Shown: piece by piece, positions 1 through 6,156 of the stretch
Layout: the number at the start of each line of letters is the position of its first letter
How positions within the stretch are numbered: position 1 is the stretch's first letter
Notes under the pieces: model-generated
Told to the model about the DNA's origin: nothing
Databases searched by the model: none
Seen by the model: only the letters and a program-made list of their open reading frames with translations
Translations under genes and position numbers: made by a program
Assembly: GCA_002372545.1 (NCBI GenBank)
Contig: DFHD01000098.1
Location: 1 to 17,171 of the forward strand
DNA: 17,171 nt
Direction: 5' to 3'
From: Lachnospiraceae bacterium UBA3732
Lineage (GTDB): Bacteria > Bacillota > Clostridia > Lachnospirales > Lachnospiraceae

Positions 1-288
1 GACAACATCCACGTTTCCGTCTTTACCGAGAAGCTTTTTGTTGTTCGAAAACAGGAGGGAATCCATATTGCTTCCGGAAAGGATCCAGATGAGAAAAGCC
101 GCAAAGGCAGCCATGGCGCCATACAGCCAGGTCTTCCATGACAGAAAGAGTTTCAGATCAAAGCCGGCCTTCTCCCCCTTGATTGCCTTGGGGATCATTG
201 TTCCGATGGAACGGATCAAAAAACCCGACAAAGCCGCAATCAGGATCAGCACAAAAACATTGAGTAAAATCTTCTGCCATCTTTTCAT
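1..288 (-). CDS. N-terminus of probable VirD4/TraG-like type IV coupling protein (partial)
   Basis: The frame opens at an ATG at 288 and stays open for 96 codons to the window edge, so the C-terminal part is missing. It has a short basic start (MKRWQK), a first hydrophobic helix at about residues 7-25, a roughly 30-residue loop, a second helix at about residues 53-73, then a polar stretch ending LLGKDGNVDVV. Two membrane helices ahead of a cytoplasmic domain is the usual N-terminal plan of VirD4/TraG coupling ATPases. These pump DNA or protein substrates into a type IV secretion channel at the inner membrane. The Walker motifs that would prove this lie outside the window, so the call rests on topology and on the VirB2-like pilin gene two genes upstream. 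An SD, GGAGG, sits 7 nt before the ATG. The gene begins 65 nt after the secreted-protein stop, presumably in the same operon. It could be another two-helix membrane protein. Confidence 0.45.
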   Translation of the reverse strand, partial: MKRWQKILLNVFVLILIAALSGFLIRSIGTMIPKAIKGEKAGFDLKLFLSWKTWLYGAMAAFAAFLIWILSGSNMDSLLFSNNKKLLGKDGNVDVV

Positions 289-301
289 AGGAGGCCCTCC
301 T
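289..301 (-). promoter_or_regulatory. Ribosome binding site inside a 13-bp palindrome before the coupling-protein gene
   Basis: AGGAGG, one central base, then CCTCCT directly before the ATG at 288. The first arm is a full SD for the probable coupling protein. The second arm is its exact complement, so a small hairpin (at least 4 bp with a 5-nt loop) could cover the SD and lower translation. Confidence 0.4.
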
Positions 302-353
302 TTACTTCCGGCAATCCGGCATGCGTCCATGCCCGCCGGTACCGAATACCCGA

Positions 354-2285
354 TCAGTATTCGAGACGCTGTACATTAATAAAAGCGGTGTAATCTACCA
401 AGCCGTTATCACTCATATTATTCATTTCGGCTTTCTTATCCAATATGATCACGCCATTATCCGTAGTACCTGCGATCCGATCCGGGAAGTTCGAATCCTC
501 CACGTACGGATACATTCCGCGGATACCGAGATAATTATCGGTGACCGGATCATTTTCCTTTTTCAGATTGGTCATATCAAAGCTTCCGGCCGAAATACGT
601 TTATTCTTCAAAAACAGATAAGTAAAATCCGTACGACTTGCTGCCGGATATAGAATACCGGTACTGCTGTCCGTGCAGCGGACCTCAACCTTGCTGGAAC
701 CGTCAACCTGTGCATAATGGTTAACCCAGAGTCCGTAATTGACAAGAACCGATCCGCCGGTAAGGCTGACATCCGGTACATTATCATTGTTGGGCACGGA
801 GAACAGCCGTCCGTTCGGCATGATGATGATCGTTCCTCCGTTCATACACTCGATGGTGCCCTCACTGGTCTGCCCGTATGGAGCGACCGAACCGTTGTCC
901 CGGATGATCATGGTTCCGCCGTCAATAATGATCTTTCCGTTATTGATCAGCGCTCCGTCCACCGACAGTACGCCGCCTTCCTTAACCTTTACAACTGAGG
1001 TTTCCGGGATTACGCATCCATCGGATTTCTGTGTTTTTCCGTTGCGGTCCGGATAGAAGGTCTCTCCGACTGAAAGAACAGTATCCTTTTCAACATTCAG
1101 GATTCCGCCTGCGCCGGTGGTTTCATCCATCTTTCCCCGGAAATCCGGATTCTTCTCACCTTTTAACGTAGAGAAAACATACTGCTTGCCGATATATACT
1201 TCAAAAGCGTTGTTGAACGAGCCGTTGAAACGATCCCAGGCATTATACGTATTGTCATCGTCGCCGTCTACCGCCTGTGTATCCTCAACATCTACCTGCG
1301 ATGTCCAGCCGCTGCAGGAAACCAGATTGGTGTAACCCTCTCCCTCATTTTCCTTCAGATAAGAATCTATAACCCAGAGCTTAAAACCCGGATCGTGCCG
1401 GAATACCGTAAGATGAAAACGGTTTCCATCCCCTGTGTGCGAAAAGCTCAGATTCGCTTCGTCTTTCTGTCCGTCTCTATTCGCATAGTGCGGTTCAAGA
1501 AAATAGTCCAGCTTCTGATCCTGTCCCGTTCCGATATCCAGATAGGACATATCGCCCGGATCCGTCTTACAGGACGAACGGCAAATGGCAAGATCCATAT
1601 CGACCCAGGTACAGGGGCCGTGATAACCCTCGCTCCCCGTATGCCCGTTAACCGTAATATCATGGCCGGACTGTGTTTTATGCGATGTATCGTTCTCAAA
1701 ACTCCTTGCCCGGATGAAGAACACGCCCATAGGACCGCCCTGTGAGATAAACTTATCCTGTGTAAAATAGTCCTGATGATCATTCAGCAGCTGGCCGTCC
1801 GGGTCCTCCTTCATCTGAAGGGCTGTGTACTCATCATAGCCGAAAATGAACTGTGGATAGCATCCGGCGCTTGTCTGATCCTTAAGCTTGGTCAGCTCGG
1901 TGCTCGTATTCGCCGGTCCAAGGAATAGATGCTCTTTATCTCCGTATATGGAGATAAAGCCCTGGTCAAAGGTTACCGTTCTTTCAGAATAATGGGCATG
2001 AGCCTTAACAAACATCGCCGCATGAAACTCATTGTCGTTCAGCAGATTCCGGACATTGTCATTCGTCAGCCTCTCCCACTCCCAGTAGGAAATCCTGCCG
2101 TTCACATCCTGAAGCTCCGTCGGCGTGTTATCAGACACCTCATCATCGCCCGCATCCGTCGTAACACCTTCCTTAGGGGCCGTCGTATCGTCCGCCAGGG
2201 CCTGTCCTGCAGGAACGCAGGTAGAAAGAAGTATGCCTGCGGTAATGACACCCGCTATGCACTTTTTCAGTAATCTATTCTTCAT
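354..2285 (-). CDS. Secreted protein with beta-helix-like C-terminal half, unknown function
   Basis: A 643-residue protein starting at ATG 2285, chosen because it follows GAAAGAGG by 10 nt and opens a clear signal peptide: basic MKNRLLKK, a hydrophobic core, and a probable cleavage site ALA|DD after residue 31. An upstream in-frame start at 2381 would run into the end of the pilin gene and hide the signal peptide. Residues about 50-380 resemble nothing I recognise and contain several cysteines (142, 225, 235, 239, 324). Residues about 393-540 have short hydrophobic strands separated by Gly/Asn turns (for example GGVLSVDGALINNGKIIIDG), typical of right-handed parallel beta-helices found in adhesins and carbohydrate-active proteins. 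There is no LPXTG motif, C-terminal membrane anchor or choline/SLH domain, so it is probably released or held by partners. Its place between a VirB2-like pilin gene and a probable coupling-protein gene suggests a surface or adhesin role in a secretion or conjugation apparatus. That role is inference. Confidence 0.8.
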   Translation of the reverse strand: MKNRLLKKCIAGVITAGILLSTCVPAGQALADDTTAPKEGVTTDAGDDEVSDNTPTELQDVNGRISYWEWERLTNDNVRNLLNDNEFHAAMFVKAHAHYSERTVTFDQGFISIYGDKEHLFLGPANTSTELTKLKDQTSAGCYPQFIFGYDEYTALQMKEDPDGQLLNDHQDYFTQDKFISQGGPMGVFFIRARSFENDTSHKTQSGHDITVNGHTGSEGYHGPCTWVDMDLAICRSSCKTDPGDMSYLDIGTGQDQKLDYFLEPHYANRDGQKDEANLSFSHTGDGNRFHLTVFRHDPGFKLWVIDSYLKENEGEGYTNLVSCSGWTSQVDVEDTQAVDGDDDNTYNAWDRFNGSFNNAFEVYIGKQYVFSTLKGEKNPDFRGKMDETTGAGGILNVEKDTVLSVGETFYPDRNGKTQKSDGCVIPETSVVKVKEGGVLSVDGALINNGKIIIDGGTMIIRDNGSVAPYGQTSEGTIECMNGGTIIIMPNGRLFSVPNNDNVPDVSLTGGSVLVNYGLWVNHYAQVDGSSKVEVRCTDSSTGILYPAASRTDFTYLFLKNKRISAGSFDMTNLKKENDPVTDNYLGIRGMYPYVEDSNFPDRIAGTTDNGVIILDKKAEMNNMSDNGLVDYTAFINVQRLEY

Positions 2286-2343
2286 CTTTTTGAATCCTCT
2301 TTCTTTACTTCCACTTTCCGCAGCCCCACATCCCTTTGCAGGA

Positions 2344-2790
2344 TTAATTTGTAGACGGTGTTGTCTGAGATGTTGATACATTCTCTGTTCTGGAGCTGTT
2401 CTGCATCCACTCTGTCAGCGGACCGATGGAAAGCTTAAGAACAACAACCAGGATGAAGATCAGCAGGTAGCCGATAATGGCGGTCTTCAGAGACTGCTTT
2501 CTCTTTTCTCTTTCCTGAGGCTCTTCAGCAGTTGCATACTTAACGCCAAGCATGATGCAGAAGATAACGCCGCCGGCACCAACGATCGCCAGAAGCGGAT
2601 TTACAAGTGCATTGATCAGGTTAACAACAGGCTTTACAACAGACATGAAATCTGCCGCATAGGTAATACCGCTGTAGGCTAAAACGACTACTGCAGATAC
2701 AAAGAGAACTGCCATCGTACGGATAGCGAACATCTTCTTCTTACTGCCTGTACCAAGCCACTTTGCCACTTTCATCATCTTAGTTTTCAT
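2344..2790 (-). CDS. VirB2/TrbC-like type IV secretion pilin subunit
   Basis: A 148-residue protein preceded by AAGGAGGAGAGAAA directly before the ATG, one of the best ribosome binding sites in the window. A basic N-terminus leads to a signal peptide (hydrophobic residues about 26-43, likely cleavage after TYA at residue 45). The mature part has two membrane helices, about 66-86 (rich in Gly, Ala, Ile) and about 103-124, joined by a short charged loop EEPQEREKRKQS. This signal peptide, two-helix and charged-loop plan is that of VirB2/TrbC pilins, including the small pilin-like proteins of Gram-positive conjugative elements. VirB2 subunits assemble the conjugative pilus or line the channel. 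The 24-residue tail is Ser/Thr-rich. It is the first gene after a promoter carrying four 21-bp-phased repeats, so it probably heads the operon that continues to the secreted protein and the coupling protein. Confidence 0.75.
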   Translation of the reverse strand: MKTKMMKVAKWLGTGSKKKMFAIRTMAVLFVSAVVVLAYSGITYAADFMSVVKPVVNLINALVNPLLAIVGAGGVIFCIMLGVKYATAEEPQEREKRKQSLKTAIIGYLLIFILVVVLKLSIGPLTEWMQNSSRTENVSTSQTTPSTN

Positions 2791-2834
2791 TTTCTCTCCT
2801 CCTTAAAAATAGGTCTTCGTTTCTTACTGATTGA

Positions 2835-2843
2835 ATAATAGCA
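2835..2843 (-). promoter_or_regulatory. Extended -10 element of the pilin operon promoter
   Basis: On the minus strand the sequence reads TGCTATTAT: a TATTAT hexamer at 2840-2835 with an upstream TGn extension at 2843-2841. The hexamer ends 44 nt before the pilin ATG. No good -35 hexamer is present at 17 bp. That position is next to the most proximal copy of the 21-bp repeat array (2859-2868), separated from the -10 by 18 bp. A weak -35 replaced by an activator site is the usual arrangement for promoters that depend on a response regulator. Confidence 0.5.
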
Positions 2844-2858
2844 TAATAAACATAACAA

Positions 2859-2931
2859 AAGCGCAACAAATTTTCCGGAAAGTGCAACAATTACTATGAA
2901 AAGTGCAACAAAATTTCGGAAAAGTGCAACA
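2859..2931 (-). repeat. Four direct repeats with exact 21-bp period upstream of the pilin gene (putative regulator array)
   Basis: On the minus strand the unit is TGTTGCACTT. Copies are at 2931-2922, 2910-2901, 2889-2880 and 2868-2859. The first three are identical and the promoter-proximal copy differs by one base (TGTTGCGCTT). Start-to-start distance is 21 bp each time, two turns of B-DNA, so all copies face the same side of the helix. The 11-bp spacers are AT-rich and not conserved as a whole. Arrays like this are bound by response regulators that load as tandem dimers, including SARP/OmpR-type winged helices and LytTR domains. The unit does not match the published LytTR consensus well. 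The adjacent SARP-like regulator gene (6006-5203) is the natural candidate, but that link is inference. Confidence 0.8.
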
Positions 2932-2944
2932 GAATAAATCGCAA

Positions 2945-2961
2945 AACAAAATATTTTTGTT
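2945..2961 (-). terminator. AT-rich inverted repeat after the kinase gene (possible weak terminator)
   Basis: Just after the histidine kinase stop codon, a 7-bp inverted repeat (AACAAAA / TTTTGTT, 3-nt loop) is followed by T-rich sequence in the direction of transcription. With one G-C pair the hairpin would be weak. It may only partly separate the regulatory operon from the pilin operon, or be part of the AT-rich promoter upstream region. Confidence 0.25.
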
Positions 2962-2966
2962 AAAAA

Positions 2967-4283
2967 TCACGTTTTTTCAACATTCTGTTCTGATTTTTGA
3001 ATATCTCCTTTCCTCCTTTTTTCTCCGGATTGCAGTTCCTCTCTTACCTTAAATGCAGGAAGACGGATAACTGCTTCTGTCCCCTTTTCCAGCTTATGCA
3101 CCTCAAGGGTACCGCCGCAAAGAGTGTCAAGACGCGCCTTTACATTTGCCGTGCCAACACTTTTATGCTTTTTTTGAGTAGGGAGCATGGTCTGCTCGCC
3201 GTGGCCGTCATCCACCACGCTGACCAGGATATATCCTCCCTCCTCCCGGGTCCGGATTCTGATCTTGCTGCCTTTCGTGCTCATGCCGATCCCGTATTTG
3301 ATGGCATTTTCCACCAGCGGCTGAAGGGTCAGCGCCGGAATGGAAAAATCCGTCACCTGAAAATCCTTTTCCACCGTAAAGGCTCTTGACGGCAGGATCT
3401 CCGCCAGGCGGATAAAGATATCCGCATGCTCAACCTCTTCCATAAAGGGGATCATCCCCGTATTGGTCAGAGATTCCAGATTTTTTCTGAGGTATGCTGA
3501 AAAACTCAGAATGGCCGGCTTCACCGCCTTCGGATCCTCGTCGCTGAGAAGTGCGATCTGCTGCAGGGAATTATAGATGAAGTGCGGATGGATCTGGTCC
3601 ATCATGACCTTCATCTTATTCTCGGAGAGCTCCATCTGTTTATTCAGAAGTTCCTGCTCCGTATCCATCTGATAGCCGAAGAATACGATCAGAAGCAGCA
3701 TGACCATGGAAAAGCCAAGCGCATCCGCCCGCCCCGTAGTCATGCCAACGAGGGCTGCCGCAACGGGAAAAACCGCGCCGATCACAAAGCCCAGACTGGA
3801 CTTTATATCTTTGGAAGAGATCAGCAGCATGACTACCACGATCACATACTGGACCAGAAAGTAGAAATATACAAAATACGTTTCCTTGCTGAACAGAACA
3901 AGAATGATCACCAGAAGGGCGATCAGACTCTGCAGCGCCGTCCAGAAGAAGCCGTCCCACTTCTGTCCTTCTTCTCTTTCCGTTTCAATAAAGTAAAGGC
4001 TGAACAGCGGCGCCACCAGTGAGTAAAATACCAGCGACCTGGCCAGATAGGAGTCGGACGCCTGCAGAACGGCATTGCCGAACATTTTCTCAGCTGCCAG
4101 CTGTGCCTTCAGTCCGCCCATCACCATGCAGAGGGCGCCGATAAACCAGCCCATCCTTCTGGTCTGCTGTTTTGTCCTCACGGCCACAACCAGAATGGTC
4201 GTAGCCATGATCACAGAAAGGAAGATCAGGATCAGATCGGCAATATTGATGATGATCTCTCTGTTACCATATACTTCAGACAT
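2967..4283 (-). CDS. LytS/YehU-type sensor histidine kinase with seven predicted membrane helices
   Basis: A 438-residue membrane kinase. The N-terminal ~205 residues form about seven hydrophobic helices (roughly 10-35, 46-62, 83-99, 115-131, 138-156, 163-183, 190-205) with no recognisable extracellular sensor domain, so it probably senses a membrane-borne or membrane-partner signal. A short linker (about 207-229) leads to the His_kinase-family phosphoacceptor motif DQIHPHFIYNSLQQ, with His234 the likely phosphorylation site. The HATPase part shows the N box LQPLVENAIKYG (Asn326), the G1 box VVDDGHG (about 357-362) and a later glycine motif (SVGTANVKARL). The ATG at 4283 follows GAGGAAAG by a normal distance. 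It starts 57 nt after the six-helix protein and lies downstream of the response regulator, so the three probably form one operon that phosphorylates that regulator. Ligand unknown. Confidence 0.88.
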   Translation of the reverse strand: MSEVYGNREIIINIADLILIFLSVIMATTILVVAVRTKQQTRRMGWFIGALCMVMGGLKAQLAAEKMFGNAVLQASDSYLARSLVFYSLVAPLFSLYFIETEREEGQKWDGFFWTALQSLIALLVIILVLFSKETYFVYFYFLVQYVIVVVMLLISSKDIKSSLGFVIGAVFPVAAALVGMTTGRADALGFSMVMLLLIVFFGYQMDTEQELLNKQMELSENKMKVMMDQIHPHFIYNSLQQIALLSDEDPKAVKPAILSFSAYLRKNLESLTNTGMIPFMEEVEHADIFIRLAEILPSRAFTVEKDFQVTDFSIPALTLQPLVENAIKYGIGMSTKGSKIRIRTREEGGYILVSVVDDGHGEQTMLPTQKKHKSVGTANVKARLDTLCGGTLEVHKLEKGTEAVIRLPAFKVREELQSGEKRRKGDIQKSEQNVEKT

Positions 4284-4340
4284 TCTGTCTTCTTTCCTCT
4301 ATTCTATGTCATCCGCCGCTCTTTTCAAAATCAACGGATC

Positions 4341-5093
4341 TTATGTGCTTCTTCCGCCGTTGTACATATACAGATAGTAGTCGTAGCAGCTCTTCCGGAT
4401 CTGCTGATAGATCCGCACGATCATGGGGATCATGCAAAGCGTCGCAGCTAAAAGCGCCCCGCCAACCGCCATCCCTATGCTGTTCGTCCATTCGGGAACC
4501 GCACCCTTAACAAAGCCGTACCGTTCCTTAATATACCGGCAGATGGAAAACAGCAGAATGTAGAACAAGGTGATGAAGCTGTGGGTGATGATCCACAAGG
4601 TGCCGATTCTGTTAAAAAACAGCACATCCTCCTTCTGCTCCATCCGGCGGTTCATCCAGGCAAATCCACGAAACATGTACCAGACGGCCATCATAATGGC
4701 CAGATCCGGAAGAATGGTCAGTCCTCCGCAGATGAGAGTGACCAAAAAGCCCTTGAACTTAACCGAGATCGCCCAGGCTGCCACCTGCATAATAAGCTCT
4801 CCCGCCATAAAAAAAATACAGAAGTGCCACGACATCCGGAACTGCGCCGGCGACTCCTTTGGTGCAGACAGGCCGTACATCATAAGAAATAAGACAATGG
4901 ACGTCACATACTTAACAAAATACAGTGTCGAGATCAGCTCCGACATCCACCTGTATGCAACCTCGCTGCCACCATGCGCAATGGCCGGCGTAGTCAGGCA
5001 AAGGACCAGACTGATGGCCGGGATCACGACCAGAACAGCAAGGACAAAGTAGGGCAAAAGCCTCAGTGCCTTAAAATCAAGACTGTCAATCAA
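4341..5093 (-). CDS. Six-helix membrane protein of unknown function, between regulator and kinase genes
   Basis: A 250-residue protein with about six hydrophobic helices (roughly 12-34, 52-73, 88-108, 114-142, 160-184, 206-226) and a basic, Tyr-rich C-terminal tail (YDYYLYMYNGG). I recognise no family. The start is TTG at 5093: there is no nearby ATG, and CTGGAG sits 7 nt upstream. There are no kinase, protease or transporter motifs. Its position between a SARP-type response regulator and a seven-helix sensor kinase suggests a signal-sensing partner or modulator of the kinase. Its topology resembles that of the kinase's N-terminal half, so the two could be sensor parts of one complex. That is inference. 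Confidence 0.75.
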   Translation of the reverse strand: MIDSLDFKALRLLPYFVLAVLVVIPAISLVLCLTTPAIAHGGSEVAYRWMSELISTLYFVKYVTSIVLFLMMYGLSAPKESPAQFRMSWHFCIFFMAGELIMQVAAWAISVKFKGFLVTLICGGLTILPDLAIMMAVWYMFRGFAWMNRRMEQKEDVLFFNRIGTLWIITHSFITLFYILLFSICRYIKERYGFVKGAVPEWTNSIGMAVGGALLAATLCMIPMIVRIYQQIRKSCYDYYLYMYNGGRST

Positions 5094-5139
5094 TGTTTTT
5101 CTCCAGTTACATATATAAGGTCAGCTGCGTATATAACTG

Positions 5140-5161
5140 CCGGTTACCATTCAATAACCGG
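5140..5161 (-). other. Inverted repeat between regulator and membrane-protein genes
   Basis: CCGGTTA at 5140-5146 pairs with TAACCGG at 5155-5161 across an 8-nt loop, in the 109-nt gap between the response regulator stop and the TTG start of the next gene. No T-tract follows in the direction of transcription, so it is not a typical terminator. It could be an RNA processing or stability element that sets different levels of regulator and membrane protein, or chance. Confidence 0.35.
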
Positions 5162-5202
5162 ATTACGGTCAACCGCCGGATCACTATGGAACTCCTTATC
5201 TT

Positions 5203-6006
5203 CTAGAAAGACTCCGGCTTCTCCAGAAGCTCACCCAGAGTCATGTCCGCCCAGGGATACTGCAGCATATATTCTCCTAGGAAGGAGTTTACCGCATAGC
5301 TTTCACCCTTCAGGTAATCATAGTAATCACAATCGAACAGGGAGCAGTCAACGCCATATGCGTTCCATCCCTTGACCAGAATCTCATCCGCACCATGCTT
5401 TTTGAGGTCATCCCGCAGGCTGGACATGAATACGCGAAGCTGCTTCTTCAAAGCGTTTCCGTCCTCTCTATCCTCAAACAGGATGCCGCAGATTTCTCCG
5501 GAGGTGCACATTGCCCCGCGTCTGTCGACCAGGTAGGCCAGAACCTCCTTGCTTCTGCTCCGCTTAAAGTTGATCGCCTGATCTTCTTTATCAAAGACCT
5601 CAAAGTTGCCGAAGCACTGCACGCGGCAGACGCCGGTAAGCCTCTTCTGCACAGGCATTCTGAGGTTATCGATCTCTCGCTTTAACGCTTCCTCCGTCGC
5701 CGGCTTCAGGATAAAGCCGCTGGCATGCAGCTGGAAGGACTGGTAGGCAAATTTCTCATGTCCGGTAACAAAGATGATATTCGTCGCCGGAGAAACCTTT
5801 TTGATCTCCATCGCCATTTCCAGTCCGGACATTCCGGGCATCTCAATATCCAGCCAGGCAATATCCGGCTGTCTGAGTTTTACGGTTGCCAGCGCCTTCT
5901 GGATATCCGAAAATGCTTCATGAATCCCGTCGGCATCCAGCTTCTTCATTATACCGGCTATCTCTTCCGCCACATTGATCTGATCATCAACTGAGACTGT
6001 GATCAT
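5203..6006 (-). CDS. Response regulator with REC domain and SARP/BTAD-like output domain
   Basis: A 267-residue regulator. ATG 6006 was chosen because GGAGG lies 7 nt upstream and the REC fold begins at once (MITVSVDDQ). The open frame continues upstream to 6132, but that part is leader RNA. REC residues: acidic pair Asp7/Asp8, phosphoacceptor Asp53 (WLDIEMPGMSG), Thr81 and Lys101 (ILKPA). Residues about 127-215 form an OmpR/SARP-type winged helix (CFGNFEVF...FKRSRSKEVLAYLVDRRG). The remainder, with FLGEYMLQYPWAD near residue 242, matches the start of a BTAD-like helical domain as in clostridial SARP-family regulators. Such proteins bind direct repeats in promoters. It is first in an operon with the six-helix protein and the LytS-type kinase, its probable phosphodonor. 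The likely target is the four-repeat promoter at 2859-2931, which is unproven. Confidence 0.88.
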   Translation of the reverse strand: MITVSVDDQINVAEEIAGIMKKLDADGIHEAFSDIQKALATVKLRQPDIAWLDIEMPGMSGLEMAMEIKKVSPATNIIFVTGHEKFAYQSFQLHASGFILKPATEEALKREIDNLRMPVQKRLTGVCRVQCFGNFEVFDKEDQAINFKRSRSKEVLAYLVDRRGAMCTSGEICGILFEDREDGNALKKQLRVFMSSLRDDLKKHGADEILVKGWNAYGVDCSLFDCDYYDYLKGESYAVNSFLGEYMLQYPWADMTLGELLEKPESF

Positions 6007-6087
6007 TCGTCTTCCTCCGCTATACATTCCACAAATGCGACACGCAGATGATGGACATCTATACACTTCGTTTTCATCAAATACTTT

Positions 6088-6104
6088 ATGCAGTTTAACT
6101 GCAT
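6088..6104 (-). promoter_or_regulatory. 17-bp perfect palindrome in the leader of the regulator operon (putative operator)
   Basis: ATGCAGTT, a central base, then AACTGCAT: a perfect 8-bp dyad. It begins about 13 bp downstream of the -10 hexamer, just after the likely transcription start. A dimeric repressor bound here would block initiation or elongation. As RNA it could also form a compact structure, but the 1-nt centre leaves too small a loop for a full-length stem. The regulator's own sites elsewhere are direct repeats, so this may be the site of another factor. Confidence 0.5.
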
Positions 6105-6116
6105 TCCATCCGTATA

Positions 6117-6145
6117 ATTCTACTAAAAACATTATGCATTGTCAA
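6117..6145 (-). promoter_or_regulatory. Sigma-A type promoter of the regulator-kinase operon
   Basis: Minus-strand TTGACA at 6145-6140, a 17-bp spacer, and TAGAAT at 6122-6117. The -35 matches consensus fully and the -10 at five of six positions. It starts 11 nt after the aminopeptidase stop codon and leaves a leader of about 100 nt before the regulator ATG, which contains the palindrome at 6088-6104. Confidence 0.7.
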
Positions 6146-6156
6146 CAATCCGGCCG

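Noticed and set aside
318..333. GGCATG/CATGCC hairpin between the secreted-protein and coupling-protein genes as a terminator
   Set aside because: The stem is 6 bp with no T-tract, and the short gap with a strong downstream SD fits one operon.
2859..2931. CRISPR-like array
   Set aside because: Repeats are 10 bp with 11-bp AT-rich spacers, far shorter than CRISPR units, and sit at a promoter with no cas genes nearby.
6007..6132. N-terminal extension of the SARP-type response regulator
   Set aside because: The frame is open, but the REC fold starts at the ATG with the good SD at 6006, and the extension overlaps the promoter leader and palindrome.
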